This document shows, in pieces, positions 1 through 11,763 of a stretch of DNA of 64,000 nucleotides. This DNA is from Nymphalis io. Lineage: Eukaryota > Arthropoda > Insecta > Lepidoptera > Nymphalidae. The position numbers and the translations under genes were made by a program. The notes under the pieces were generated by a model that searched no databases, was not told the DNA's origin, and saw nothing but the letters and a program-made list of their open reading frames with translations. The stretch lies in assembly GCF_905147045.1 (NCBI RefSeq), contig NC_065908.1:9238001-9302000 (forward strand), in the 5' to 3' direction. Position 1 is the stretch's first letter; each line of letters starts with the position of its first letter.

Positions 1-475
1 GAGTAAGATAGCGTAACAACAGGCACTGTAAGAATATATAAGAATTTCACTGCAGATGACAAATGCGGCTGCAACACAACTAATTATTACATAATATCTA
101 GTTAAAATATTTTACTAACTAAGAACTGAATAAGATTATGCTTAATAATAAGTTACGAAATCAAGTTTAAAATTAAAACAAGAGAAGATAGAAAAGTATG
201 CGCAATTTTCTGCACGAATCCCACCGTGTACAGACCGCAGCACACAGAACTACGACGATACATCGTACGCCATGGATATGGTATATATTATTTATTTATT
301 ATAAAAAATGCACAATAAAATGTATATTTATTTAAAATACACTTAGGAAATCTAAAAATATATTCGTTATATTCTAATAAAATATTATTTTCTTCCTTAA
401 ATCAATATTCATCGATTTTCTCGAATTATTCCATAACAATGTTTGCAATTTAATAGTTTACTAATTAAGCCGATT
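1..475. other. AT-rich spacer, nothing recognised
   Basis: No long open frame, tRNA-like box or repeat family was recognised. The DNA is AT-rich with short homopolymer runs, like the spacer elsewhere in the window. Confidence 0.5.
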
Positions 476-814
476 GTACTCAGATATGGAGCCGAGATGG
501 CCCAGTGGTAAGAACATGTGAATCTTAACCGATGATCGTGGGTTCAAACCCGGGCAAGCACCACTGAATTTTCATGTGCTTAATTTGTGATTATAATTCA
601 TCTCGTGCTTTACGGTGAAGGAAAACATCGTGAGGAAACCTGCATGTGTCTAATTTCACTGAAATTCTGCCACATGTGTATTCCACCAACCCGCATTGGA
701 GCAGCGTGGTGGAATAAGCTCCAAACCTTCTCCTCAAAAAGAGGAGAGGAGGCCTTTAGCCCAGCAGTGGGACATTCACAGGCTGTTACGGTTACGGTTA
801 CGGTACTCAGATAT
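476..814 (+). mobile_element. Family A tRNA-derived SINE, full length, with 12-bp TSD
   Basis: The body (488-802) starts with a tRNA-like head. It has a pol III A box, TGGCCCAGTGG (498-508), and a B box, GGTTCAAACCC (541-551). A roughly 220-bp body follows, ending in a TTACGG-repeat tail. The direct repeat GTACTCAGATAT at 476-487 and 803-814 is the target-site duplication, so this is a retroposed insertion. Family A encodes no protein; small open frames inside it are not genes. Confidence 0.93.
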
Positions 815-1235
815 CCTGTGTGATATTGCCAAGCAGCGACAGGCACCAGAAATCAGATAAGCAGCTATCTGATCTACCATCGCGCAATCAAATCTATGCA
901 AACAAAACAGAGTTTTCATTGGATTTTTTATATACATAGTTTCTCTTTTTTATGTAAAATCGGACGGGCAATTGATGGTAAAAATCATATCAATTATTAT
1001 ATATCATATCCACGGGAGTACTAAGTATTGTACACCAGTAGCCATTATAGGGTTCTCAGAGGTAAATTACTTTTGCTTTCACTTCATATCTCTAGCAAAT
1101 TTAATTTTTAACCGATGTAAAATAAATGTGTAATGCACATTCGTATTTGTTCAATGACTATAAATATAAGACATGAACAATTCTCAATTTTTATACTGTT
1201 TTCACAAAGTCCTAAGTCACTGTGGATTAAGATCA
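815..1235. other. AT-rich spacer, nothing recognised
   Basis: Non-coding, AT-rich, with no tRNA boxes or known repeat family seen. Confidence 0.5.
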
Positions 1236-1720
1236 TAACAGGTTAGAATTTGTAGTAGCTAGTGTAACTGAAAGTCGAGATGGCCCAGTGGTAAGAACGC
1301 GTGAATCTTAACCGATGAACGTGGGTTCAAATCCGGGCAAGCACCACTGAATTTTCATGTGCTTAATTTCTGTTTATAATTCATCTCGTGCTTTTCGGTG
1401 AAGGAAAACATCGTGAGGAAACCTGCATGTGTCTAATTTCATCGAAATTCTGCCACATGTGTATTCCACCAACCCCCATTGGAGCAGCGTGGTGGAACAA
1501 GCTCCAAACCCTTAGCCCAGAAGTGGGACATTTACAGGCTGTGACTGACTTGACTACTAGTGTAACTGCATGCACAAGAGACGTAACATCTTAGTTCTCA
1601 AAGTTGGTGGCGCATTTACGATATAAAGGATGGTTAATACTCCTTACTCCGACAATGTCTAAGGGCACTGGTGTCCACTTATGATCAAGTGGCCACCACC
1701 GATTTGCCAGTGTGTCTACA
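1236..1720 (+). mobile_element. Family B poly(A)-type SINE, old copy split by a SINE
   Basis: The left part (about 1236-1270) and right part (about 1557-1720) together match the family B consensus visible in better copies at 21329 and 26407 (pieces such as GACATAACATCTTAG, TTGGTGGCGCAT and a CCACTTA-like 3' hairpin region). The split is caused by the family A SINE at 1271-1556. The copy is diverged, so family B was present before the family A insertion. Confidence 0.75.
1259..1568 (+). mobile_element. Family A SINE inserted in family B, 12-bp TSD
   Basis: Body 1271-1556 is bounded by CTAGTGTAACTG at 1259-1270 and 1557-1568. It has the usual A and B boxes, and its tail region has drifted. The duplicated 12 bp are family B sequence, which proves the order of insertion. 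Confidence 0.92.
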
Positions 1721-1728
1721 TTTTATAC

Positions 1729-2040
1729 ATTTTTTTTTTATATATATTCGCCGGGAGGGCAAATGACTCTACTCCACCTGATGGTAAGTGGTAGTAGAGT
1801 CCAAACGCGACGACGGCCAGTACAGACGGGAAAAACGTTCTGCACTAGCCACCTTCGCCTTGCCGGCCCGCAAGATGCCTCTTCACGCCTCGTTTGAAGG
1901 AACCCGGGTTGTAAGAGGAGGGGAACACGTGAGCTGGTAAGGAATTCCATTTTTTGGAAGTGCGACAAAGAAAGGAGTTGCCAAATTTCTTTGTTCGCGA
2001 TGGAATTGATGTCACAGTTAGGCAATAATAATAGTTTCAC
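1729..2040 (-). mobile_element. CR1-like LINE, 3'-terminal fragment
   Basis: Read on the minus strand, this matches the 3' end of the CR1-like LINE at 45850-48995. It contains the end of the RT reading frame (residues like KKWNSLP...FPSSYNPGSFKRG), then a short 3' UTR containing CCACTTACCATCAGGTGG and a poly(A) tail (poly-T at 1729-1740 on the plus strand). It is a 5'-truncated insertion. The 102-residue minus-strand open frame here is an out-of-frame shadow of the RT C-terminus. Confidence 0.85.
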
Positions 2041-2045
2041 ATTCA

Positions 2046-3280
2046 TATATTATTTCATTTTCATTTTGTCACGGTGTTCTCGTGTCTACGGGGTTCGTTC
2101 CACCAAGACCATTACATTAATAAAACTCGTCATAAAGATTATAAAATTTTAATTATAAATTTTACAACATAAAAAATCAGAGGGTGGGCCGTTAACAGTA
2201 TCTGGTCAATTAAGTTAACATTAATACAATAAAATATTACAAGTGAGTTAGCTGTGAGTGAGTTGGCAGTGGTTAAAATTAGGTGATAGATTTAAATAGA
2301 TAAGCAAAATAGTGCAAACCATGAACGCAGTGTCACAATGAGTGAGCAAATAAATAAAAGCAGTGCGAAGCAGCAAATAGCACCAGCAGCAACAGCAGGC
2401 CACTGGACAAGCAGCCTCTCCTCCATAAAACAGCAGAGCCTCCAACAGCTCCAAATCAGCAAAAATTTCTCGGTTTAGTCCACCAAACAATATTATATTA
2501 CTTTGTAATGCAACATACAAAGTATATATATAAAATTAAAGAAAAATCAACACTCCCTGTGAACAAAACAGCTTATTACCTATCTTGCATAAACACTAAG
2601 AAGGTCCTAAGAATGCCCTAGACACAGGTACAAAGAAAAATAAGTTATTAAAACTAAGTAATAACCTAAACAATTGTGGTTATTAAAGTTAACTTTTAAA
2701 GAGTCAAAACATGGAAAATAATATTAGAAAGCAATAACTATATTTAAATTAATGAAACAAAGCTTTTAAGCAATTCGAATCACATTAAGATTCGACCCAG
2801 GTCACCCAGTACATTGACAAAGTCTATATTCAGTTTTTGAATAAAATATGAAGGAATTGATAAAAATAAATAATGAAACACGTGGTATAAGGACTACTGA
2901 ATGTAATTTATGCATCAACTCACCTCAGAAGTGTTTAAATATGTAGAAATAAGGCAATATATGACGTATATATTGCACGTGGCACGGTTTTGATACAAAG
3001 ACTGGAATTAAACGAAGAATCGATTAAATACGACTTAAATAACAAATAATATGCCTCGACTAAACGAATACAACGTTTTTTACTTACGGCTTGGTAACCC
3101 GAACCTCTCAAATAAGTTTTACAAAGAGGATGACGTAGGTAACCCTCCGTTAGTATAACTTTCTATATAATCTGAAACGAATATAAAAACCAATATACGA
3201 AATGTACAAACAATATATTCAATGCCAACGATCCACTATATTCAAAGAATATACTTACAAAAAGGAATATATTTAATCGT
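2046..3280. other. AT-rich spacer with one short ORF, unassigned
   Basis: No repeat family was recognised. A plus-strand open frame starts at the ATG near 2338 (MSEQINKSSAKQQ...) and runs about 48 codons, rich in Gln, Ser and Ala. I see no splice-site support or homology. It could be the start of a LINE ORF1 or chance. Confidence 0.3.
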
Positions 3281-3290
3281 TTAAAACTGA

Positions 3291-3317
3291 CAGGCGTCGG
3301 TAAACGACCGGCGCCTG
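3291..3317. repeat. GC-rich hairpin, 11-bp arms
   Basis: Arms CAGGCGTCGGT (3291-3301) and ACCGGCGCCTG (3307-3317) pair with one G-U and a 5-nt loop. It stands out in AT-rich flanks. Function unknown. Confidence 0.6.
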
Positions 3318-3828
3318 CTCAATGATCAATAAGACGACCGACCGGCGGAGAACGTAGTGCTGCCATCTCTCAAACAGCATAGATAATAAATGTCGAAACA
3401 ATGGATGCCGATTCGATAACCGTAATTTATTTTATAACCCGGTTAGGTTAGGTAAAATAAATAAAATATTTTAATATAAATTAAAATATTAAAAAATTAA
3501 AATTTTTAGGCTTACAATTTAAACCGGCAATAATTATACTTAAACATAAAACGTTAAAACGATTTCAATATGCCAATCAAACATAACTCTATGAATTCTA
3601 AATAAATAATCAAGCAACGTTCGATAGAGCCTTTAATATCCGATCAATAGTTATTAAATCCGTTGATTAAACGTTATAAAATACTAAAATGCAAGCCGCA
3701 ACAAACACCGGTACAGTCTATATTAACATATAATTTGTCAGTGAGCTCACTTGATTTGTGTATCGTTAGAAAAATTAATAATTTATAATGGCTATGTGCA
3801 GATATTATTCCAGCAGATTAGATTGGAG
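3318..3828. other. AT-rich spacer, nothing recognised
   Basis: Starts GC-richer (to about 3370) and then becomes AT-rich. No gene or repeat family seen. Confidence 0.45.
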
Positions 3829-4022
3829 CGTTTTTTATAGTATAGGTAGGCGGACGGTCAAATGCGCCTCCTGATGTTAAGTGATCATCAACGCGTTTAA
3901 CATATACTTCGCTTTAGTATAATAATAAGAAATATATATTATCTACCCGCGCGAAGCAGGGACGATTACCTATTATTGTATATCCACCGCCCCGCATCGG
4001 AGCAGCGTGGTGGATTGGAGCA
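3829..4022. mobile_element. Cluster of SINE scraps (family B 3' end, family A body)
   Basis: 3830-3895 is a reverse family B 3' end (TATAGTATAGGTAGGCGGAC). 3977-4022 is a plus-strand piece of the family A body (GGAGCAGCGTGGTGGA). Between them, a short piece with CCCGCGCGAAG resembles the start of the Lep1-like repeat at 14447. Confidence 0.6.
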
Positions 4023-4195
4023 AATACAATTATAAGATCCCCAGACCTAATTTATTTATTTGCTAGATTTGCACTAATACGTGTTCAACGTACAGTACAT
4101 TGGGCTTCTAAATACTACAGCATAATCTATAGGAGGGCGTGATTTTTCACAATGTGTATAATATGATGTATATTTCGTTAAATATTTTATTTACA

Positions 4196-4575
4196 ATGTG
4201 GTAGGGCTTTGTAAAAGCCCATCTGGGTAGGTAAACAGAAATACTTACTATTTTTTTAAATTATTATTATTTATCTATTTAAATAACAATACAAAACTTA
4301 AAATAATGATAGCAGCAAAAAACCACTAAGTGTGCTATTATTAGTCTACACTACAAATTTATACGAAATTCATATCATCATCAATTTATACAAAATTTAA
4401 TTATATTGCGTTCCGGTTTGAAGGGTAAGCCAATGTAACAGGCACAAGGGACATAACATCTTCGTTCCCAGGATGGGTGCATTGGCGATGAAAGGAATGG
4501 TTAATATTTCTTACATCGCCAATGTCTCTGGGTGGTTGTCACCACTTAACATCAGATGACATAAAAAATATATAT
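4196..4575 (+). mobile_element. Family B SINE, split by AT-rich insert
   Basis: The 5' part, 4196-4238 (GTGGTAGGGCTTTGTAAAAG), and the 3' part, 4400-4575 (TTCCGGTTTGAAGGGTAAG through a degenerate 3' hairpin), are in the same orientation. About 160 bp of unassigned AT-rich DNA replaces the middle. Confidence 0.75.
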
Positions 4576-5139
4576 AAAAATAAGATATCATTTAAGAAGA
4601 CCACTAAAAAGTAAAAATAATCTTTAAAAATAACGCAAAATCTTCTTTAACAACGTGGCGTTTAGTTTTACAAGTAAGGTCATAAATGAATCCTAACCAA
4701 ACATGCGGTTCATACTAATAAGCTCTCGGTCAGACTTAGTGGCAAGCTTTTAATAAATTAACCATTCGTGTTATCAGCCCATCTTAATTTAAAATTCATT
4801 TGTGCCTTTATTTATCTTGTTTATGCCGCAATATTTCCAAGACTCAAGATATTTGAGGATAGACGAGGAAATGTACTTCCAGATTGCTCCTATTGTTATC
4901 AAAGCCTTTGATAATGGTATGAGGAATAGAGGGTATAAACGGAACCCCTCAAAATAGTTTTTTTTTTTGTAAAATCTTCGTTATATCATCTATTCAATTT
5001 TAGCATATTTTTTTTTGTTTTTGTTTTTTTACACGGCCATCTGATCTTAAATTTAATGTTACTTACAAGCAAGGCTTCAAATATATATTTAGAAACTATA
5101 TTTCAAAAATTATTTTTAATTTAAGGTATGTGTCAACTT
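4576..5139. other. AT-rich spacer
   Basis: No gene seen. A short stretch at about 5030-5048 (ACACGGCCATCTGATC) matches the 3' region of family C SINEs on the minus strand; the rest is unassigned. Confidence 0.45.
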
Positions 5140-5380
5140 TTTTTATAAATAAATACGTCTCCTGGTGGTAAATGGTCATCATCGCCCGTAGACATTTGCG
5201 CCATAAGAAATATTAACCACGCCTTACATAACCAATGCGCCACCAACCTTGGGAAGGAAGGAAGATGTTATATACCTTGTACCTGTAGTTACACTGGCTT
5301 AATCATCTTTTAAACCAGAACACAACAATACTAAGTATTGCTATTTAGCGATAGAGTATCTGATGAGTGGGTGTTACTGA
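5140..5380 (-). mobile_element. Family B SINE, near full length, reverse
   Basis: Reverse-strand match to family B from the 3' hairpin region (CTCCTGGTGGTAAATGG) to the 5' part (GAGTATCTGATGAGTGGGTG). Diverged, no clear TSD. Confidence 0.78.
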
Positions 5381-5589
5381 TACTGATTTTATTTATCCAA
5401 TATAAGCAATATTATAGTAAAAACAATAATATTATTCTTACGACTAAAACTGAAATTAATTATAATTATTTATGGATAACTGTATTTTAAATATATAAAT
5501 AATTATAATGTAATATAATACGTTGCTATTCAATCTCCTTACTTACTAAGAGAAGTAATAAAACCCTATATAGACCCTCCATGGAAGAA

Positions 5590-7683
5590 GAGGATAAAAA
5601 ATTAAAATTGAACATCTGAGGAAAGAATTAGGTCAAATGGTAGAGATCTCGAGAAGATTTAACTCACGAAAAATGATAAAAATCAAAGACAAACTTTACA
5701 AAAAATATAATATACAGAATGAAACAGAACATAAATGTACAGAAGAAACATTAAAACAAAAAATAAAAGCACTAGCAGGCAGGATAAAAAGATATAAACA
5801 ATAAGAAACAACAGAATAAAATGTTCATTGAAAACGAGCATAAACTATACAAAAGTTTAGATAGTAAAAAAGAACGTGCAGATATTAAAACACCAAACAA
5901 AAGCTGTACCGAGGAATTTTGGAATAACATTTTATCGCAATCGGTCGCATACAACCATGACGCAAAATTGATATCTGAAATAGAACAAGTCAATAGTAAC
6001 TTAAAGACGAGCACTTTTGAAGAAATAACTGTAGAACATATTAAAAAATCTGTTAGTAAATTACTTAATTGGAAAGCACCAGGGCACGATAAAATTCAAA
6101 ATTATTACCTAAAATATCTCACTAATATACATAACCACCTAGCACTGTTATTTACCAAGCTTTTGAAAAACAAAGAACCTCTAGAAGACTGACTCACAAC
6201 TGGAAAGGTAATTTTAATACCGAAAAACAACGATACCGAAGACCCAAAAAATTGGCGTCCTATCGCATGTCTACCTAGCACGTATAAGCTTTTCACATCG
6301 GTACTATCCGATCAACTGTACACTCATTGTCAAGTAAACAATATTATAGCCTCAGAACAAAGGGGATGTCGACGCTGAGCCCGCGGATGCAAAGACTATT
6401 TGATGGTAAATAAAGCTATCCTAGAAAATGCGCTTAAGGGACAAAAAAATTTAAGCATGAGCTCGATCGACTATAGTAAGGCGTTCGATAGTATATCCCA
6501 CGAGTAGCTGTTGCGTGTACTTGACATTTATAAATGCCCACATCTAATAAAATCTTTTCTTGAAAGAGCAATACTTAAATGGAAAGTTATAATGACGGTT
6601 AAGGGCTCTAGAGAGTCTTATACTACAGAACCGATTTACATACGACGTTCTTTCGGGGAGATTCCTTGTTTCCATTGTTGTTCTGCTTAACTCTTAACCC
6701 AATTTCTACATTACTAAGTAAATATGAAACGAAAGGATATAAACTACAGGATAAAGTGTGGATTAATCACCTAATATACATGGACGATATTAAAGTTTAT
6801 GCAAACAATAGAAATAACTTGAAAATTTTACTAAATAGTGTTGAAATATTTACGGAAGATATAGGCATGACTTTTGGTTGAGATAAATGTAACACACTTC
6901 ACTTAACAGCTGGACACAGAAACTACACTGATGGTAACGAGCATGTGCTACTGAACGGAGATACTTTTAAGCAGTTAAAATTAGATCAAAATTATAAGTA
7001 TTTAGGTATTAATGAATCCGGAAAAATTATTCATAGTGACGTTAGAGATCAATTAACTAAAGAGTATTTCAGGAGAATAAAAAAACTAGCAAACTCTTTC
7101 GTAAATGGGCGCAACGTAATAAAGGGGATAAATACATACGCCATTCCAGTTTTGTTGTATTCTTTTGGTGTAATCAACTACAACATAAGCCATCTTAAAC
7201 GGATTGATATTAGAACAAGAAAACTGTTAGCAATTAAAAAGGCTCACCAACAAAAAGCAGACGTTGATACATTGCACTTACCACTGATTAAAGGGGGTAG
7301 AGGACTAATAAATGTAGAATACTTGTATAAAGCCCATATTCTAAAACTTAAACAATATTTAGAACAAAAAAATGACTACCTAATTGAAGCAATAGTTCAG
7401 CAAGACCAAAGAAGAGAAAAATATTCCATATTTACAGAAGCAAAAGAGATAGAAAAAGATTTGAAGTTACCAAATGGCAAATACACAATCACAGAAATAA
7501 AAAAGAACATAATTAAAAAGTAAAACAAATCCTGGTAAAACAAAAACCTACATGGCCAATTTCCCAAAAAGGTTCTTGACCTAGCTAATGTGGACACAGA
7601 AGTGACGTTTAAGTGGCTGAAGAAACGACCTATTTTAGCTCTATTGGAATAATCTTTATTTGCAATACAAGACCAAGCGGTAC
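5590..7683 (+). pseudogene. R4/Dong-like reverse transcriptase, 5' part, decayed
   Basis: Translated pieces give an ordered RT. A Lys-rich N-terminal segment (5590-5800) is followed by a thumb-proximal region with GHDKIQNYYLKYL (about 6088-6126). Then come NWRPIACLPSTYKLF near 6250, DYSKAFDS at 6469-6492 and the catalytic box YMDD at 6777-6788 (IYMDDIKVYA). A connector follows with YLGI and DVDTLHLPLIKGGRGL, typical of R4/Dong proteins. Stops at about 6190, 6376 and 6505 and at least two frameshifts (near 5800 and between 6500 and 6670) kill the frame. The longest surviving pieces are 5821-6192 and 6945-7523. No product is expected. Confidence 0.82.
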
Positions 7684-8000
7684 TTAATAATAATAATAAT
7701 AATCAAACTTTTTATTTCAGGACTAGCCCATATAGTGTTAGTTAAACTTTTTTAACTTTACAAATTTTAAAATACAATACAATAATAAAAATAATTACAT
7801 TTTATTTTGGGTAATAATATTTATCAATAACAATTTTAAAATTTAATTAATATAAATAGTTTTTAACATTATAATTAATATTTTATTATTATAATTTAAT
7901 ATAAAATTTTTAATCAAGCAGTTATTTAATTTTAAACAAAAAACCATAAATAAAAATATAAAAATAAAAACAAAGCAATTAATTACAACAATTCTTAAAA

Positions 8001-9101
8001 CTACGTTAGTAATACGTGGGCACGATCCCAGCACCTCCAGAGGGGACTATCCAGCTTTGCAGCCAGTGTGTTGAGGAGTTTATTGGAGCTGTTTAGTAAT
8101 CTGCTCATAGTGGACGCAGTCCGCTTGCGTATGATCGCATAGTAGTCATCTACACGAGCTTCCGCAAACATGTCGGCAATGCGCTGCAGTATCGAGGCTT
8201 CTTCAATAAAATCCTCAGCACATTGTTGTACTGAACACGCAGAGCATTGTATGCTCGTCGGGTTCTCCCACAGACCGCACGTGTAGAAGGACTGGCAAAA
8301 GGCTTTAAATAAAATAAGTTTTACCTGTGCCGTACATCGCGCAAATCTACGTGCTAACATATTGCCTCTAACCGACAAAGCTCTGCGTTCGCGTTCGATA
8401 TCGCTATCATCATCCAAGCGTTCATTCACAATATGCCCAAGGTATTTGAACTCAGATACTTGATTCAGAGGAGCCCCACATAGGTGTACATTCGGTGTAA
8501 AATTGATGGGTTTGTTTTTTCCTCGAAAGATTAAAATTTCGCTTTTTTTAACATTATATCTGAGGCCGTTCTCTTTAGCATATTCCTCGCAGATCTTTAT
8601 TAATTTTCGAAGACCACTGACTGATGGACTCAGCAGTACCATGTCATCCGCGTAACTAAAGTTGTTCATTGAAACGCCATCTATTGAGCAACCGACACCT
8701 GCTCTGCTGAGCCTGTCTATCAGCTTGTTTATGTAGAGATTGAATAGCCTGGGTGACGTCAGCCCCCCCTGTCTCACTCCACATTTCAGCTTGTAAGGAT
8801 CACTAAACGCTTCACCCCACCTTACCTCGTTACTCTGAACACCATACCAGTACTTTAACAACGATATCAACTCGGGTCTTAAGCTACTTTCTGTTTCAAG
8901 TTTCTGCCACAAAACTTCATAGGAAACGAGGTTAAATGCCTTGGACAGATCCAAAAAACACGCAAACACATGTGTTTTTCTGTCTGTGTATCTTACAGTT
9001 TGCTTGAGACACAGTATTGCACTCTCAGTTGATAGTTCTGACCTAAAGCCGAACTGCGCATCATGTATATTGACTGCTTTACTAAGCTGCGTATCAAGCA
9101 A
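8001..9101 (-). pseudogene. Middle LINE reverse transcriptase, catalytic and C-terminal part
   Basis: One long open frame covers the RT fingers-palm-thumb. It has AQFGFRSELSTESAI, CFLDLSKAFN (the usual second Asp of KAFD is Asn here), GVRQGGLTSPRLFNLYIN, YADDMVLL at 8643-8654 and FKYLGHIV. A long C-terminal tail ends RCWDRAHVLLT. The frame continues to 9224 only because it reads into the RTE leader, so its apparent Met start (MFMGGGTLL) is an artefact of the nested insertion. Across the RTE it continues in frame at 11754. It is broken by the insertion and has a frameshift upstream. Confidence 0.85.
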
Positions 9102-11763
9102 TTTGCCGTGGAGTACCGGCTTAGAATAGTACTCCCCCAATCTCATCCCGTGGGTGTCGTAAGAGGCGACTGAGGGACGGGGAAAAGGGGGGATGGGCAG
9201 CAGCGTCCCCCCTCCCATAAACATCTTACCCCCCTACTGCGCTCGCCAACACGCCTGCCCAGCGCGGCGAGTATGGGCAAACCCCTCCCTTAATGGCAGA
9301 TGCGCCCAAAAAAAGGCCCCCAGTTACCGGCAAGCCCGCTAGGCCCGACCAAGGTAGCGGTCGCGGTATCGGCAGGGCAGAGGGTGCTAAGAATCACCGA
9401 TTCACGGCAGGCTACCGTATAAAACGACTGCACATGGCAACGTATAATGGACGCTCGATGAGGCTGGACCATCACCTCGCCGAATTAGAAGTAGAGTTAA
9501 GTCATATAAACTGGCATATACTGGGGTTATCTGAAGTCCGAAGACAGGGGGAGGACACGATAACTCTAGAGTCCGGTAACTTACTCTACTTCCGCGAAGG
9601 TGATAACCTCTCCCAGGGTGGTGTCGGTTTTCTAGTCAAAAAGGATCTCATTAGCAGCATTGTGGAAATCAGTAGTGTGTCGAACCGGGTAGCGTACCTT
9701 GTCCTAAAACTTTCCGACAGGTACTCCCTGAAGGTCGTACAGGTATATGCGCCAACTTCGACATACTCTGATGATGTGGTCGAAGCGATGTACGAGGACA
9801 TCGCAAAGGCCCTCAACGACACCTCGAAGGCCCACTACAATGTTGTTATGGGAGACTTTAATGCTAAAGTGGGAGTACAAGATAGCGGTGAATCGAAAGT
9901 CGGACCTTACGGCTTGGCCTGCAGAAATCACAGGGGGCAAATGCTGGTAAACTTTCTCGAATCGCAGGGGCTTTTTTTTGATTAATTCTTTCTTTCAAAA
10001 GAAGCCTCAGAGGAGGTGGACCTGGCGAAGCCCCGATAACGTGACAAGGAACGAGATAGACTTTATCATTTCGAATAAAAGGCAAATATTTAGAGATGTT
10101 TCAGTGATCAACAGGTTTAATACCGGAAGTGGTCACCGCTTGGTTCGAGGCACTCTAAATATCAACTTAAAAGCCGAAAGATCGAGAATGATGAGGTCTA
10201 CTCTCCGACCTACCATGCTCCAAGCTGCTCAAGGCTCCGAAAAGTTCCAAATGGAACTTCAAAATCAATTCACCGCGTTGGAAACCATAAGCAGCATTGA
10301 TGAGAGAACCGACACGCTGGTCAAAATACTGCAAAACACATCCCGCAAGTGTTTTCCGCCACAGAGAAGAGACAACGCACCAAAACTCTCTGCTGAGACA
10401 CTCGAGCTCATGAGAAAACGACGAGAACTACCATCGTTTTTGTCAGATAAGGCCTTAAACCGAACAATAAAAACGCTGACGCGACGCGATCTCCGACGCT
10501 CCAATACCCGTGCCATCAAGGCTGCGATTGAGCAAAATCGGGGATCGAAAGTGTTCGCTCGCAAGTTTGGGAGGCCGCGTCTGACAAAACTTAAAACTGA
10601 AAATGGTGGGATCGTTACCTCTAGGCCTGAGATTGTCGGAGAAGTAGAGAGGTTTTATGGGCAGTTGTTCTCTTCAAGATCGGATAAACCCGTGGGAATC
10701 AGTATTGATGACCCCGCCCCTCTTATGCGCCATTACTCCGAGGAGCTCCCGGTCGTTGACTAAGGAAAGATTAGGGCGGCTCTAGAACAGCTTAAAAACA
10801 ACAAAGCTCCGGGAGATGACGGAATCACAACAGAGTTGCTTAAGGCAGGCGGGACTCCGGTCCTGAAAGAGCTAGCAAGCCTCTTTAATTCCGTCATCCA
10901 ACATGGCAAGACCCCGGAAACGTGGAGCGGGAGTGAGGTGGTACTGTTTTTCAAGAAAGGTGATAAAACCCTCTTGAAAAACTACAGACCAATCTCCCTC
11001 CTGAGTCACGTGTATAAGCTGTTCTCAAGAGTCGTCACGAACCGTCTCGCCAGACGACTTGACGAGTTCCAGCCCCCAGAGCAAGCTGGCTTTCGATCAG
11101 GCTACAGCACCGTGGACCACATCCATACTGTTCGGCAGATTGTGCAGAAGAACGAAGAGTACAATCAGCCGCTGTGTATGGCATTTGTGGACTACGAGAA
11201 AGCCTTCGACTCCATCGAAACCTGGGCAGTGCTCGACTCATTGCAGAGATGTCATATCGATTGGAGATATATCGAGGTACTGAGATGTCTGTACAACGCC
11301 GCTACAATGACTGTCCACATCCAGGACATGACATACGGTGCCGAAACGTGGACACTAACTGCGGGACTAGTCCACAAATTCAAAGTCGCTCAGCGTGCTA
11401 TGGAGCGAGCTATGCTCGGAGTATCTTTGAAGGATAAGATCAGAAATGAGATTATCCGGAAAAGAACCGGAGTCACCGACATAGCTTGCAAAATTAGCAG
11501 GCTGAAGTGGCAGTGGGCTGGTCACGTATGTCGTAGGACCGATGGCCGTTGGAGCAGACGAGTCCTAGAGTGGAGACCGCGAATCGGCAAGCGCAGCGTA
11601 GGGCGCCCTCCAGTCAGGTGGACCGACGACCTTAAGAAGGTGGCGGGCACCAACTGGATGCGGAAGGCGGAGGACAGGGAGCTTTGGCGCACCTTGGGAG
11701 AGGCCTATGTTCAGCAGTGGACAACGATTGGCTGTTGATTGATTGATTGATTGTATCAAGCAA
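9091..11763 (+). mobile_element. RTE-clade LINE, copy 1, with 11-bp TSD
   Basis: The element starts at GCCGTGGAGTACC (9105) and ends in TTGA repeats (about 11735-11752). The direct repeat GTATCAAGCAA at 9091-9101 and 11753-11763 flanks it, with three extra T residues at the 5' junction (9102-9104). It splits the minus-strand LINE between codons that rejoin in frame when the insert and one TSD copy are removed. Nearly identical to the intact copy at 37556-40710, so the insertion is young. Confidence 0.95.
9293..11740 (+). pseudogene. RTE ORF, copy 1: frameshift, nonsense and 516-bp deletion
   Basis: Compared with the intact copy, an extra T in a T run (8 T at 9972-9979 against 7) shifts the frame and ends the endonuclease part at 9985. 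A 3-bp change near 10711 loses one codon. CAA has become TAA at 10761-10763. A 516-bp block (172 codons) is missing at 11328/11329, in frame. The deletion removes RT residues about 680-851, including VRQGD, the catalytic FADD and the YLG motif, so this copy cannot encode an active RT. The C-terminal region GHVCRRTDGRWSRRV...WTDDLKKVAG is intact. Remaining frames: 9293-9985, 9978-10763, 10836-11738. Confidence 0.94.

Noticed and set aside
587..823. Open frames inside family A SINEs (MIIIHLVL..., MPVAAWQYH...)
   Set aside because: The same peptides recur wherever the SINE recurs (1388, 55220, 63386) in either orientation; they are non-coding repeat sequence.
2338..2484. Host first exon MSEQINKSSAKQQ...
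   Set aside because: Only 48 codons, low complexity (Gln/Ser/Ala), with no splice or homology support; left as unassigned.
8001..9224. 407-codon minus-strand frame as a complete protein starting MFMGGGTLL
   Set aside because: The first about 41 residues are the antisense of the RTE leader; the same peptide appears antisense to the other RTE copy (37481-37735). The true LINE frame begins at 9101 and continues at 11754.
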